In this document: in pieces, positions 20,985-32,762 of the stretch
Numbering within the stretch: the first letter of the stretch is position 1
Layout of the letters: the number at the start of each line of letters is the position of its first letter
NCBI GenBank assembly: GCA_019925095.2
Contig: CM034406.1
Coordinates: forward strand, 15,100,388-15,164,387
From: Dendrolimus kikuchii
Taxonomy: Eukaryota > Arthropoda > Insecta > Lepidoptera > Lasiocampidae
Direction of reading: 5' to 3'
Length of the DNA: 64,000 nucleotides
Made by a program: the position numbers and the translations under genes
Notes under the pieces: model-generated
Database searches by the model: none
The model's input: the letters and a program-made list of their open reading frames with translations, nothing else
Told to the model about the DNA's origin: nothing

Positions 20985-21375
20985 TTTTTTATAGCTGGAG
21001 TATAACAGACAAGCTCATGGCTCACCTGATGGAAGGTGGTTACCATCGCATATAGATGTTTGCAATACCAGATGCGAAGCCGATACGTTGCTAACCTTTA
21101 GGATGTAATAGAGGGGTTAAACAGGAGGAATGGGATGGAGAAGATAAAATATCGGAATGGATCTGGGGTATGAGATATAGGCATGGGATAGGAGTATAGG
21201 ATAGAGAGAGGGGGTATTCGGCTATCGAAACTGTCAATCATGTCACGAAACACGATTAGCTCAAGGCTAATCGTTTGACCCCAAAATTCTATGAGAGCGT
21301 GGTGTCACACCGATCGAGTCAGCCCTGAAAGCTGCCATCAAGACAATGATTCCAGTATGGCTGTACCATGTCAAA
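20985..21375 (+). mobile_element. Fam-B, near full length
   Basis: T-rich start, CTCACCTGATGGAAGGTGGT, the purine tract (GGATGGAGAAG...GGGATAGGAG), TCACGAAACACGATTAGCTC, ATGAGAGCGTGGTGTCACAC and CAATGATTCCAGTATGGCTG. This copy defines the sequence order used for the interrupted copies at 33.4 and 59.2-60.5 kb. Confidence 0.65.
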
Positions 21376-21547
21376 AAGATTTACAGGATATTAGTATTAA
21401 AACACTGGCAACATATGTTTTGCCTTTCAAATGCGATCTCCTAGAAAAACGTCGCCTCGCAAATAATTATCAGTCAAACAACGCGGTTCCTAGAAACCGA
21501 GTATTGATGGCGTTAAGTCCGTATTTATTTACTGATTTCTTGGATAT

Positions 21548-21808
21548 TTTTTTTATAGCCTTAGCAGACAGGCAGACGGTACACCTGATGGGAAGCGTTT
21601 GCAATACCAAAGGTCCTACAAATGCGTTGCCGCTCTATAAAGACAGACTGGAACCTGGCCACTAATGCCGAAACACAACTCAAGGTTGTTATGGCGGCAT
21701 ACTCTAGACCAGGGGTGGTAGCCCTCCAGTTGAGCAAATGGCCTAACATCTGGCTGTAGGTTGTTTTGTCGCCCCTTACGACGGGCCGTCCGGCCGCAGA
21801 AAGTTGAG
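21548..21808 (-). mobile_element. Fam-A, antisense, 5'-truncated
   Basis: Antisense order: poly-T, AGCAGACAGGCAGACGG, ACTAATGCCGAAACACAACT, GGTTGTTATGGCGGCATACT and TACGACGGGCCGTCCGGCCG. It lacks the terminal TCCTGCACGGAT. Confidence 0.8.
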
Positions 21809-21810
21809 AA

Positions 21811-22562
21811 TAATATAATAACAGAATAATAAAAAACAAATAAATTACCGTGCTTAAAACTGTTAAGATGTGGTTTCTTAGAATAAATTAGTAGTTTGTA
21901 TTTCAGAGAATAAAATTTATATCTAAAGACTGTTAATTATGTAATACTTGTATTTTATTTTACACTTGAACGGTACATAATAACATATAAGAACAATTTA
22001 GGTACATGCGATCTGTCAAAACGCTATAAATAATACAATGCTTGGCTCTCTACTGTTGCCAGTCTATGGAAATGTTGCCAACACTAAAGTGGTGGTGTAT
22101 ACATATGACGGCCACATATCTATTTGATTATGAAGGATTCGTAGCCATTTTGAAAATGGCTATGTCCTTGTGCCGTCAAACAGCCTTCTGTCCGTCGCGT
22201 CGATCCGTTTGTATGTTACAGTAAGTTCCAGAAATAACTGGTACTGACTCATTTTTTTCTGAGAAAAGTTACTGTAAAAAACGAATAATATTAGGTAGAA
22301 AAATTCAATGTAAAAACTTAGGATTTAAAAAACGTATTTAGGACTACGATGTCTCGTTAGGTACCTACCTACTGAAAATGTAAAAAAAATTCAACAACAT
22401 GTTTACATTAACTTTTATGCTCTCGATATGTTCTTTCATGGTTCCGATCAGAAATTTAAAAGTTGAGTGATTTGATCGAGTGACGCATAAACATTTTCAA
22501 TTTTATTTTTTTAAGTTATAATTGGCAACGTGTAAACGTAAAATTTTCGAAAAAATCGGAAA
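21811..22562. other. No feature recognised
   Basis: AT-rich. Nothing beyond short chance open frames. Confidence 0.3.
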
Positions 22563-22915
22563 TACATACATACAGAACTTCACGCCAGTTCCCTTGCGGG
22601 GTAGGCACGAACAAGAGAGCGCCATTTAGGCTTATTCTTACCCACCTCACTTGCTTCTTTGACATTCATAACTCTTGTCATGCACGCTCGTCTGTTCTTA
22701 AGGCTCCTGCCATCACCTTCTGCTAGTACACGATCAATTTGATCATGGAAGGTGTGTCGTGGCCTTCCACGACTTCTGCATCCATCCACTTTTGCATTGT
22801 ATATCTGTTTAGTCATTCTTTCATCATGCATTCTTTCCACATGCCCGAACCACCGGAGCATTCCTTTCTTTACCTTCACCCCGACACTCTCTGAAAGAGA
22901 GTGTCGGGATGAAGG
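22563..22915 (-). mobile_element. RTE LINE, 5'-truncated copy with snap-back 5' end
   Basis: Minus-strand RTE 3' end (in-frame C-terminus from GMLRWFGHVERMHDERM to ARELA) and (CATA)n tail. At the 5' edge the sequence folds back on itself: CCTTCACCCCGACACTCTCT (22873-22892), 3-nt loop, then its complement with one mismatch (22896-22915). A GGAAATA flank on both sides is a possible 7-bp TSD. Confidence 0.85.
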
Positions 22916-23639
22916 AAATATAGCAGTTTATATATTTTAAGGTACCAAAAGATACTGTAATTGATATTAGAGATAAATTTGTATTTATTTAGATTCAAGA
23001 AAACGTCTTATAATATCGCAGACATAAGCGAAGTCTCTCTTTCATGACGGGAAACGGGAAATGAAACCTCCGTGTTACAGAAGTATTTTAAACGCAAAAT
23101 ATAATTATTCAAAATTTGTACAAATTTATTGGCGATTTATATTCTCGAGAAAATATGGATTGCCGGTACTAATTATCGGAGAACAATGCTAGTAACAACT
23201 AAGAATATGTGAATTAGTATATATAATACTAGTCGAGTTTGTGGTATTTTAATCGCGAGGTGTAGCACCTAAAACTAAAATAGACGTCACATATCGGAAG
23301 TTGACAAACATTTAAAAGCCAAGGCATAATTGTCAATAAACAAAACAATAAAATTCTAATTACTTTTCCCCCTGAAATTATAGTTTTTTCCGCTACAACT
23401 GTGTATGTAGATAATTTACTGGTCACGCCATATGGAAGATTTAATGGAATATTTCTAAATAAATACCGCGTTGTGAAGATGTAAGTTGTAATTTGAAATG
23501 AAGTAAGGTCATTATATAATAGCTTTATTGACGTAACCTTTTAATCTGTATAAACTATTTTATTTTATAAGATACAAGGCATCATATCAATAACACGGAC
23601 AAAGTAAAAAAAATAATAGTTAAGCTAGCTAACCGTAGC
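22916..23639. other. No feature recognised
   Basis: AT-rich, no open frame or repeat that I can support. Confidence 0.3.
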
Positions 23640-24062
23640 ATATCAACAATACGGCCTCTATGGTTGAGCAGCTACTGCCGACCTACTTCATTGCAGCACA
23701 GAGGCTCCGAGTTCGATTCTTGATGCGCTAAATTTTATAAATAAACTTTCCATTATGGTCTGAGTAGGTACAGCCGCAGATTGGTCCGTTGTATGTTGCC
23801 CATAACAAAAACGTAGAAAGCGTAGCCTGGTGATTTACAATGTTCAATGCACCACCTCCCTCCCTCCACCTCCCCCCAGTGGATTTCAGTGCCGTGTGCT
23901 GTTACTGTGTGCAATCTGACCCAAGCCAGGATAAGGCGGATCTCAATCAAGGTTAGTGGAATTTCTGCTTTTCTAGTGCGAAGATCTAGTTCATATCTCT
24001 CCCATACAGTCCACAATTACCGAATCAGCATATTACCCGTGGGCTATAGCGCCCTACAAATC
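23640..24062. repeat. Repeat D, copy 2, with a tRNA-like upstream segment
   Basis: 23930-24052 matches 7925-8130 (GGATCTCAATCAAGGTTAGT, TTTCTGCTTTTCTAGTGCG, ATCTCTCCCATACAGTCCA). Upstream, 23652-23735 contains GGCCTCTATGGTTGAGCAGC and a B-box-like GAGTTCGATTCTTGATG, so a SINE head is possible. GATGCGCT(A/G)AAT also occurs at the very start of the window. Confidence 0.4.
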
Positions 24063-24960
24063 TTCTCTTGATTTTTTACTTATTTTAAGTATATATATAA
24101 TACCCGCAGGGGGGCTTTGTGGCGAAGCCTTAGGTGAGTAGCGACACCTCGTGTCCTCCAACACCGACACTCCGGTGGCCAAGGCAAAGCAAAGCCTCCG
24201 TGCTTGCCTCAGCCAGCCGGCACGGAGTGGAAATCGCTGTAGACTCAATCATCTCACAATCAGACATCAAGCTCCAGGGGTGGAAATAATAAATAGCATA
24301 ACATCGGAAGTAATTTCGGTGAACCACTCACTCCCATATTACCCCTCGCCAATCTTGGTATTTTTAGGGGTTCATGCAGTGAGTGGCGACTCACTGTCTG
24401 CCCATTTTTACTATATTCTTTGAACATTGCTTCGGGCCGACGCCATAGTCCCCGATCTGTAACACCACTAGCAGTTCATCCCAATAGCCCATTATCTTTT
24501 GTTCTCATTCCCTAAAATAGTCCTACACTGATCGGGGCTTGTCCTTGGATGCATTACTAATATGGTGTAGACAGGGTCAGTGTCACGCCACATTTACATC
24601 AAATTTGTCAAGGGGCCTCTACGTGTTGTCCTTCCCATAGCCTCACGCAAGCCATCCAAAAGTTCGGGCCATTTTTATTGCCCGTGGTCTGCAGAGACAT
24701 ACGTGTATATAAATATTTTAAAAAATAAAGAAGAAATAGGCAATAAATTATATGTGTATATGACCCTGATACACAAAAATCTATGTTACACGGGCTTTAA
24801 TTTAGTGCTGAATTTAGCGAAACACTCGGTAATCTTTTGATAAGCATTTTCTGAACACCTGTTCTTAACCGATGCATGTTTATAAAGACGTTAATACATT
24901 GTTGAATTTGAATATTTTTTTGACTGATTAGTAGCATAATAAAATAATAATACTAGGATC
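24063..24960. other. Unclassified GC-richer block
   Basis: 24110-24700 is GC-richer than its surroundings and reads like retroelement non-coding sequence (GGGGGGCTTTGTGGCGAAGC, CGGGCCATTTTTATTGCCCG). I find no open frame longer than ~90 codons and no match elsewhere in the window. Confidence 0.3.
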
Positions 24961-24975
24961 AGTAGCGTGGGGGTC

Positions 24976-26478
24976 ATGTCAGAAGCGTGCTCGTCGCGAT
25001 CCCCGCTGGCCCAGAGGGCCACAATTCTGACCAGAATTCACCGGCGTGCAGTGCACGATAGGGCGTCCCCCGCAGGCGACGCTCACCGATGCGCCCCCGT
25101 CGGTGTGAATTCTCGCGCATGCGGCGAAGGGGGCCGCCACCCTTCACGCAGCGCCAAACCTGGCGGGTCGAGAGGAGCAGAGTGCCGTATAGGCACGTGG
25201 AATGTGAGAGGTGGGATGAAAGATAAGATGGACGAAATGATTGATATAATGAATGAGAGAAGCCTGGATGCCTTATGTCTGACAGAGACAAAGCGGAAGG
25301 GGTGCGACGTCGATGACCTCCCCGGTGGCATGCTTGCTCTGTGGTCCGGCGTGGACCTGGACGAGCGTGCGAGTGGGGGGGTAGGCGTCTTACTCTCATC
25401 CCGCTTTGTGTCTGGAGTAAAAGCTTATTGTCTGGTGAACCCGAGACTTCTCTGGGTCCGCCTAAAACTGGGGATCACGCGAGTTTTTCTGGTCGCAGCT
25501 TATGCTCCCGTCAGCTCAGCGGATCCCCAAGAACTCGAGAAGTTTTGGGAGTCTGTGAGAGAAATTCTGGATCTGGCTGAAGGGAACGAAAGACTAATTA
25601 TGTGTGGTGATCTTAATGGCTGGGTGGGGACCAAACGAGACGGCCTTGAGGCTGTCCTTGGACCCTATGGTGACAAGAGAGTGAACGATGCTGGTAGGCC
25701 AATCATAGACGTATGCATGGAAAGAAACTTGCTTGTGTCGAACACCCTATTCCATCATAAGGATATTCACACGTATACATGGAGAATGAATGATCAGAAA
25801 AGTATGATTGATCTGATTTTAATTGATAGTCGCCTCCGAAACACAATAATGGATACAAGAGCCTACAGAGGCCCCACTCTTGAAACGGACCACTACCTGG
25901 TGATAAGCCGGTTTGTGGGCCTTTTCAAGAAGTGGAGGCACTGGCGAGTGCGTACCAATTTCGGGGAGCTTGAAAGAATAAAGTGTGAAAAATTGGAAGA
26001 TGTTAGTGTAAGGAGTATGTATGCGCGCCTAGTCGAAGAAAGGCTTGCAAAAGCGGACTTTTTCGACTTAGATGTGGATAATGACTGGGATAGTATGAAA
26101 GAAAGTATAGTGGAAAGCGCAAAAGAAGCATGTGGATGCGCGAAGAGGCACATAACAACGAAAGGTGATGAATGGTGGGACGCGGATGTTAAATCCAGCG
26201 TAGAGAGAAAGAGAAAAGCCTGGCTGGATTATGTTGCTTCCTTGCAACAGAATGACAGTATGAAAGAGATGAAGAAAGAAATTTATCGCCTCTGCAAGAA
26301 TGAAACCAAAGCTTTAGTGAAAGAGAAGCGTGAAAGAATAAAATTGAAAGAAGAAGAGAAGCTGACGGAGAACTTCGAGGCGAATACCAAACTCTTTTGG
26401 AGAGAGGTTAAGAAGTCTCGGGGTTGTTCGTCAGCTTCCAGAATGGAAAGAATAAAATCTAAAGCACGTTCTTGCTAA
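24976..26478 (+). pseudogene. RTE ORF, part 1: N-terminus and AP-endonuclease domain
   Basis: Start taken at the ATG at 24976 (an in-frame GTG lies in the TSD). After a ~70-residue Arg/Ser/Pro-rich leader comes an apurinic-type endonuclease: GTWNVRG (Asn ~76), LTETK (Glu ~104), AAYAPV, CGDLNGW (Asp ~212, Asn ~214), SMIDLILID (~277-284) and ETDHYLV (Asp-His ~305). This enzyme nicks target DNA for target-primed reverse transcription. A coiled, Lys/Glu-rich linker follows. The frame stops at 26478 just before the reverse transcriptase. The correct continuation is in the +1 frame, open from about 26456, so the shift lies in 26456-26478. Confidence 0.88.
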
Positions 26479-28156
26479 CCCACAAGAGGTATTAGCGCGA
26501 TGGAGTGAATATTTTAGAGAAATGTATGATGATATCCCGGATGCTGGCACCACGACTGAGTCTGTGACTGACTCCGAGGAGTCAGCATCCGAGATCACGT
26601 TGGAAGAGATCGAATGGTCGATAAGAAGTCTGAAAAATGGAAAGGCAGGAGGAATCGATAGTGTGTCTGCTGAGATGATCAAATATGGTGGAACCTGCGT
26701 CCGGGACGCTTTCCTGTCCTTATGCAACTTGTGCTGGAGGACGGGAAAGGTTCCCAAGGACTGGAGGCGCGCTGTCATCGTGCCCTTGTATAAAGGCAAG
26801 GGGTCACGTATGGAGTGCGCCAGCTACAGGGCCATCAGTTTGATCAGCACAGCATCTAAAGTGTATGCGAAGATTATTGAAAAGAGAATGAGAGTTGTAT
26901 CCGATGGATTACTGTGGGATGCACAAGGTGGTTTCAGAAATGGAAGGGGATGTATGGATCAAGTTTTCTCTCTCCGCAATATCGTAGAGAAGCAGCTGGC
27001 TATGGGCCGGAAGGTTTTCTGCGGTTTTGTGGATCTAGAGAAAGCATTTGACAGGGTTGTGCGGAAGGACCTCTGGGACATATTGCCTGGATATGGGATT
27101 AATGGCCAATTGATGCGTGCTGTGCAGTCCACTTACGAGGGCTGTATGGCATGCGTGCGGGTGGAAGGCAGCCTGTCGCCCTGGTTTGACGTCAATATTG
27201 GCGTCCGCCAGGGCTGCGTGCTGTCGGCTTTGCTGTTCATCCTATATCTGGACGATTGTCTCCAGAGAATAAGATTGATGGATGTTGGGGTGCGGATGAG
27301 TGATCTAGTTGTAAGCACCTTGCTTTATGCGGATGATGCCGTGCTTTTAGCCGAATCGCCATCAGAACTGCAAACACTAGTCACAATGATGAAAGATGAC
27401 TGTCAGGCGAGAGGCTTACATTTGAATGCGAAGAAAACAAAGGTTATGGTGTTTGAAAGAGAAGAAACCAGAACGAATGCAAGGATAATGGTCGATGATG
27501 TTATGCTGGAGCAAGTGAATGAGTTTGTATATCTTGGATGTGCTTTTAGCAGGGATGGAAGGTACACCGCTGATATAGAAAGAAGAGTGAATTTGGGGAA
27601 TAGTGTGAATGGAGCGTTAGGTAAACTTCTAGGCGCTAAGAACCTCAGCCAGAAGGCCCAGCTCGCCGTACACAACGCGGTGCTGGTACCTACGCTCACG
27701 TATGGAAGCGAGAGTTGGGTATGGAAGAAAGAGCATGAAAGTAGAGTAAACGCGGTCGAGATGCGAGCACTACGCAAAATCTGCGGAGTGACGCTCGCGG
27801 ACCGCGTTCGTAATACCGAAGTAAGAAAGAGAGTTGGTCTGAAAGAGAGTGTCGGGGTGAAGGTAAGGAAAGGAATGCTCCGGTGGTTCGGGCATGTGGA
27901 AAGAATGCATGATGAAAGAATGACTAAACAGATATACAATGCAAAAGTGGATGGATGCAGAAGTCGTGGAAGGCCACGACACACCTTCCATGATCAAATT
28001 GATCGTGTACTAGCAGAAGGTGATGTCAGGAGCCTTAAGAACAGACGAGTGTGCATGACAAGAGTTATGAATGTCAAAGAGGCAAGTGAGGTGTGTAAGA
28101 ATAAGCCTAAATGGCACTCTGTTGTTCGTGCCTACCCCGCAAGGGAACTGGCGTGA
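26456..28156 (+). pseudogene. RTE ORF, part 2: reverse transcriptase and C-terminal domain
   Basis: Continues the protein in another frame; the first ATG is at 26522. Counting from that ATG: KNGKAGGIDSV (~38-48), IVPLYKGKG (~86-94), FVDLEKAFDRV (~169-179, catalytic Asp), GVRQGCVLSALLF (~227-239) and YADDAVLLAE (269-278, the YADD active site). Then comes the thumb/C-terminal region TYGSESWVWKKEHES, MLRWFGHVERMH, GRPRHTFHDQID and the terminus ARELA. All reverse-transcriptase signature residues are intact. Apart from the upstream frameshift nothing looks inactivated, which suggests a recent insertion. Confidence 0.9.
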
Positions 28157-28185
28157 AGTTATGTATGTATGTATGTAGTAGCGTG

Positions 28186-29028
28186 TAAAACGTGACTCTG
28201 AAATGCGTCATAAATTATTCTTCTCTAGCTTTTTGAAGTTTTATTATATCAGAAATAGTTTTAGACCAAATTCAATTTATGATTAACTAACATGTGTCAG
28301 AGAAACTTCGTTCGCTGTTACCATAACGACGACATTGTTGTTAGAAATATAGTATATTATTTATGGTAGCACCACCTTTTTCGCTATATTCTTCTATACT
28401 ACCTAAACGACTTTATTTACCGGGAAAAATGTATCCTAAGTATTGACCCGGGATATAAGCTACCTCTGTGTCGAGTTTCATTTCTGTCCATTTATTAATT
28501 TTCATGTGATGCTCTAATAGACAGACGAATAGTAATATATCTGGAAATTGTATTTTCGAAATCTGCTGGTCCGAATTCGCCCCCAGATTTTTTTTATATA
28601 TTTAAACGCATATTACAACCTCGACCTTCTACAGATTTATTATATTCTCAATATGAGGTAAAAATATTTTTTGAATTAGATGTTTTTCAAGACATAAAAT
28701 ATGTTAATTTTAGAATGAAGTCTAGCAACACTTAAAAACATTTTTCATGTGTGACAACGACATTGAAAATAAAAAATTATCTTTAACTAAGTATGGCTTC
28801 CTCATTTAATGTCCCCCAAAATTCTTCACTTTGTTAAATTATCTAACAGATGTCAAGCAAGAGTAGCGGCGCCGTTTACTCATGTCGAGTTGAGAAACTT
28901 TTCAGAGGTAAATTTTTATTCGACGATGAATACTTCTATTACTTTCTTCCTTAACTTATACACTAAGTAACATATTAATTTATGATTACTTATCTCATAC
29001 TACCTTAAAGCCGTACAAGTAAATCAAG
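28186..29028. other. No feature recognised
   Basis: AT-rich host-like or decayed DNA between two RTE insertions. No open frame with a recognisable product. Confidence 0.3.
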
Positions 29029-29040
29029 TTTGCTACTTTA

Positions 29041-29277
29041 CATACATACATAACTTCACGCCAGTTCCCTTGCGGGGTAGGCATGAACAACAGAGCGCCA
29101 TTTAGGCTTATTCTTACACACCTCACTTGCTTCTTTGATATTCATAACTCTTGTCATGCACGCTCGTCTGTTCCTAAGGCTCCTGACATCACCTTCTGCT
29201 AGTATACGATCAATTTGATCATGGAAGGTGTGTCGTGGCCTTCCACGACTTCTGCATCCATCCACTTTTGCATTGCA
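29041..29277 (-). mobile_element. RTE LINE, 5'-truncated 237-bp copy
   Basis: Minus-strand 3' end of the RTE with (CATA)n tail, flanked by a perfect 12-bp TSD TTTGCTACTTTA (29029-29040 and 29278-29289). Its 5' truncation point is within ~6 bp of that of the copy at 8811-9045. Confidence 0.92.
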
Positions 29278-29289
29278 TTTGCTACTTTA

Positions 29290-29759
29290 GCTTGCTGATT
29301 TATCAAATCAAACATATTATTACACCTGTTTCCAGTAAGGGTAGGCTGAGACGATAGATCTCCACTTGCTACGGACACGTACAGCAATCAAATCGCAGAT
29401 ATATTGTAGGAAAGCTAGGTGAATATCACCTTTAATAAATAAATGATATATAATAAAATCAATATAAATCGGTTATAAAAGGTCCTTTATATTATATTGT
29501 AAATATTATTTCTATATGAAGCAATTCTTGAAGAAAATGTATGTGAACAAAATATATTTTAGGAAGTTTATTTTAGAAACAGTGGGTACATGTTTTTTAC
29601 ATTTTTAGGGTTCCGATATTTAAATGTAACAAATGAAAACTTGCAGTCACTCCCCGATGTTTGTTTCTGGGCGCGCGTTCATGCCGTGATAACAGCTGGT
29701 AAAGATCAGAATCGACTCGTAATTATTGTAAGACAATTACTTTTTGAGCTATCGCTATC
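29290..29759. other. No feature recognised
   Basis: AT-rich. The segment 29630-29760 may belong to the LINE whose tail begins at 29760, but no coding similarity was seen. Confidence 0.3.
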
Positions 29760-29887
29760 TGTAATCCATCCTAAGGTTGTCTGAAAGAAATTGCATTTAG
29801 CGATAAGACCGCCTATTGTCTTCTGTACTCAAACTTCTTGAATTGTATCTTAATGTTATGCAATAAAGTATATTCTACTCTATTCTA
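29760..29887 (+). mobile_element. CR1-like LINE 3' tail
   Basis: AATCCATCCTAAGGTTGTCT, TTTAGCGATAAGACCGCC, TATTGTCTTCTGTACTCAAA and AATAAAGTATATTCTACTCT. It is the near-exact complement of the copy at 38388-38760, and the same tail type follows coding remnants at 5.1 and 31.6 kb. Confidence 0.65.
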
Positions 29888-29929
29888 TACTGGAAGCATT
29901 AGAGCTCTGATTCCCATACCAGTATTGTT

Positions 29930-30242
29930 TTTTTTTTTATTGCAGGAGATCAGCAGACAGGCAGACGGCCCACTTGATGGAAAGCGGTTACCATCGCCTA
30001 TGGACATTTGAAACACCAAAGTCGCTACAAATGCGCTGCTGCTCTCTTAAGGGAGACTGGAACATGTTCACTAATGCCGGAATTCAACTCAAGGTTGTTA
30101 TGGCGACATACTTTAGACCAGGGGTGGTAGCCATCCAGTCGGGCAAATGCCCTACCACCTGGCTATGAGTTGTTAAGTCGCCTCTTACGACAGGCCGCCC
30201 GGCCGCAGGAAATTGTATTCTTTCTCCGTTCCTGCACGGATA
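29930..30242 (-). mobile_element. Fam-A, antisense, full length
   Basis: Poly-T, TTGCAGGAGATCAGCAGACA, the TGGTAGCCATCCAGTCGGGC block and the end CCGTTCCTGCACGGAT. It is close to the consensus of the other full-length copies. Confidence 0.88.
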
Positions 30243-31015
30243 GATATTGTGCTCATATGTGGCTTGTATACCCACCCTATTTTGTTCAGGAATCCGCCAA
30301 CACACTTTATAAGGTGGTAACATCTTTATAGGTGACCTAGTATTACAACAACGAGCAAAACATACGAAATAGTCCAGCTCAAATAGAATCGTAATGGATC
30401 TTAATGTATATGCAATAACTCACTTTACCCAAACAAGTCGTTAGTAACAAAGCGATCTAAAACTCCGGAAACCTACTTCCATGGACATTAAACTATAAAG
30501 TCCTATCGACGTCTTCATTTTTTAAGGTCAGTCGTAAATTTTCTGGATTTGGTTGCTTGAAACTGCGGACAACATTATCTTAGGCTGGGTTCAGACTTGT
30601 AACATTTCATCGAACAAGACTTCATGACTGCGTTGCGTGTCAATACTGACAATGTCGACGTTATTTATCTATATCTAGCGGTGTCGGCAGACATTATCCT
30701 TCTCTGAAATAATAAAAAACCTAGAACCCAACACGAGCGCCATCTACTGGGTCTAATTTTGAATCGAAACGACCCCGGGATCCAATCAAACATATATATG
30801 ATTTCATCAAAATCGTAGAATCCGATTCCAGCGGCCAGTATTTTGTTTAGATTGATGGGTTAAATTATTGAAATTTTAATAGGGATCATTAGAGATTAAT
30901 CAAAGGGATACTGAATGTAGCATACGAATGGTGAAAGAATTTTTGGAATCGGTCCAGTAGTTTTTGAGTTTATTCGTTGCAAACATACAAAAATACAAAT
31001 CTTTCCTCTTTATAA
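30243..31015. other. No gene; diffuse repeat-like sequence
   Basis: 30760-31010 contains phrases such as TTCATCAAAATCGTAGAATC and GGTCCAGTAGTTTTTGAG, typical of Helitron-like or other non-coding lepidopteran repeats, but boundaries are not visible. Confidence 0.3.
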
Positions 31016-31225
31016 TCTTAATACAGCTCTTAATATAGAGCTGAAGAGTTTGTTTGTTTGATTGGACGCGCTAATCTCAAAAACTAGTGGTCTGATTTGA
31101 AAAATTCTTTCAGTGTTAGATAGCCCATTTATCGAGGAAGGCTATTACAGTCTATATATCATCACGGTAAGACTAAACTTTTTTTTAAACTATTCCACGA
31201 GGACGATGTCGCGGGCAGAAGCTAG
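31016..31225 (+). mobile_element. H3 Helitron-like element
   Basis: Starts A|TCTTAATACAGCTC and ends GTCGCGGGCAGAAGCTAG|T. It contains GTTTGTTTGATTGGACGCGC and TTTATCGAGGAAGGCTAT, phrases that I recall as very widespread in lepidopteran genomes. Non-coding. Confidence 0.6.
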
Positions 31226-31235
31226 TATTATTATA

Positions 31236-31375
31236 GAAGATACAGTGGGAGTGGCATGCCACGGGCTCGCCATTGAAATTAACAGAATACCGAAATCAGG
31301 CAAAATTACGATTGAGGCGATAGTGTCCGGTGATTTCGACGAGATAGTGATAGCACAATTGGGACCCTGATGTTC
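31236..31375 (+). repeat. Repeat F, copy 1
   Basis: A ~135-bp block repeated at 32763-32895 (inverted) and 50620-50745. This copy is open in one frame (CHGLAIEINRIPKSGKITIE...IVIAQLGP). It abuts H3. Confidence 0.55.
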
Positions 31376-31619
31376 TGTTTCACTGACACGTCATTTGTGG
31401 TACGTTTGTAGTTTTTATTACTTATGGGGAAATGTTCAATGACGCGAATTTTCAAGCACATAAATTAATAACACGTGTAGTCGTATAATAAATGACACTA
31501 CAGAATTCTGAAAATAGCAATTACTGGCGTCACGTTATTTAATTAGGTATTTAACTCGTGCTTCTAAATAAAAACCTTACTATCATCATCTTACTTTCAA
31601 AATTGATTTAAAGAAATAA

Positions 31620-32235
31620 TTGTAGAATAGAATAGAATAGAAAACACTTTATTGTTCACCATAATAAACAATTACAGAATAAATAATTACAATAATTTAA
31701 CGGCAAAACAAAAGGCGGCCTTATCGCTTAAAGCGATCTCTTCCAGGCAACCTGACTGAGAGGATACTTTTAACAAATTATGTCTATGTATAATTAAATT
31801 AAAAGAAGTAAAATAAAAAAGGAAGAACAATACAATGTGGGCAGTAAACAGCTAAGTTAAGAAAAATGAATAGAAAAATATATATTTTATTATAAAGTAA
31901 GGTAATAGTTTTTGACAGATTTTTTAAATATGGCAAGTGATTTAGCTTTTCTGACATCTACGGGTAAAGAGTTCCAAAGGCAGACAGCCTGCATAGCGAA
32001 GGATTTGGAGTAAAATGTTGAAGAATGTGCAGGTGCCTTTAACAGGAGGTTATTAGAGGAGCGCAAATCGAAGGTGTGTGATGTATGAAGGAAGTTGAAA
32101 CATTCCTTGAGGTAAGGAGGAGTATAGGGTATAAATAGTCTACGATATAATAAATTTAGAAGATGAGCATTCCGGCGAAGTGAGATTGGGAGCCACTTGA
32201 GTTTTTTCCGATACTCAGAAATGTGGTCATATATA
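31620..32235 (-). pseudogene. CR1-like LINE: C-terminal coding remnant and 3' tail
   Basis: On the minus strand 32235-31895 reads without a stop through FIPYTPPYLKECFNFLHTSH, RSSNNLLLKAPAHSSTFYSK, FAMQAVCLWNSLPVDVRKAK and SLAIFKK. This is the conserved C-terminal end of CR1/L2/jockey-type reverse transcriptase proteins. The tail is GGTTGCCTGGAAGAGATCGC, TTTAAGCGATAAGGCCGCC and AATAAAGTGTTTTCTATTC. The reverse-transcriptase catalytic region is missing, so it is a 5'-truncated insertion. Confidence 0.7.
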
Positions 32236-32762
32236 TATTTTTTTTTATTGTATAATTGTACTTACTGTTTAAACAGTAAATAATAAGCTATTTGACTCGT
32301 TCGAATTATGACGTCACAATGCAGTACATTTATGCCAAATCAAGGAGGCTATGAAGTTTTTATGACGATTAAAAGTATCTGTGTTGATGATCGTTCACGT
32401 GGCACCTTCGCTTTAAAACCATCGAATATTATTATTAAACATTTAACAAAACCTTTTAAATTAAAACGATTATAAAAAATTAAACTATAAATTAAAGTAT
32501 CCAATAAATTAAAAAAATATATAAACATATATGCATTCAATAAGAAAAAAGTTTAAAATAATAATTAGTTCCAAATCGCCATCCGTAGCACTTTGGGACG
32601 GTACCCAAACACTGGTCTCGTTTCCACGTTGAGTGCCCTAAACACAGGGAAGCCGTTTCGTTCCGTGAGATTTCTATCAAACGTGTTGATAAATCTCGAT
32701 AAAGAGGATTATATAAAAGATAAATAAGCTTTAGGACCCCATGGGCGACGAGTCTCGACAAA
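32236..32762. other. No feature recognised
   Basis: AT-rich. TATGACGTCACAATGC near 32310 resembles short motifs seen at 8.15 and 52.57 kb, but no element boundary is visible. Confidence 0.3.

Larger units (their letters stand above)
24970..28176 (+). mobile_element. RTE-clade LINE, apparently full length
   Basis: A 3.2-kb non-LTR retrotransposon flanked by a 9-bp TSD AGTAGCGTG (24961-24969 and 28177-28185). The coding region starts 6 bp inside the 5' boundary and the stop is followed only by AGTT and (ATGT)n, so it has virtually no untranslated regions. This is the compact design expected of RTE elements, whose full length is about 3.2-3.3 kb. It is the probable source type for the five short copies in the window. 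One frameshift breaks the protein. Confidence 0.92.

Noticed and set aside
24974..25399. 141-codon minus-strand open frame opposite the RTE
   Set aside because: Shadow of the GC-rich endonuclease coding region on the other strand.
27403..27984. 193-codon minus-strand open frame
   Set aside because: Antisense shadow of the RTE C-terminal coding region; the same shadow appears at 34.1 kb and 22.8 kb.
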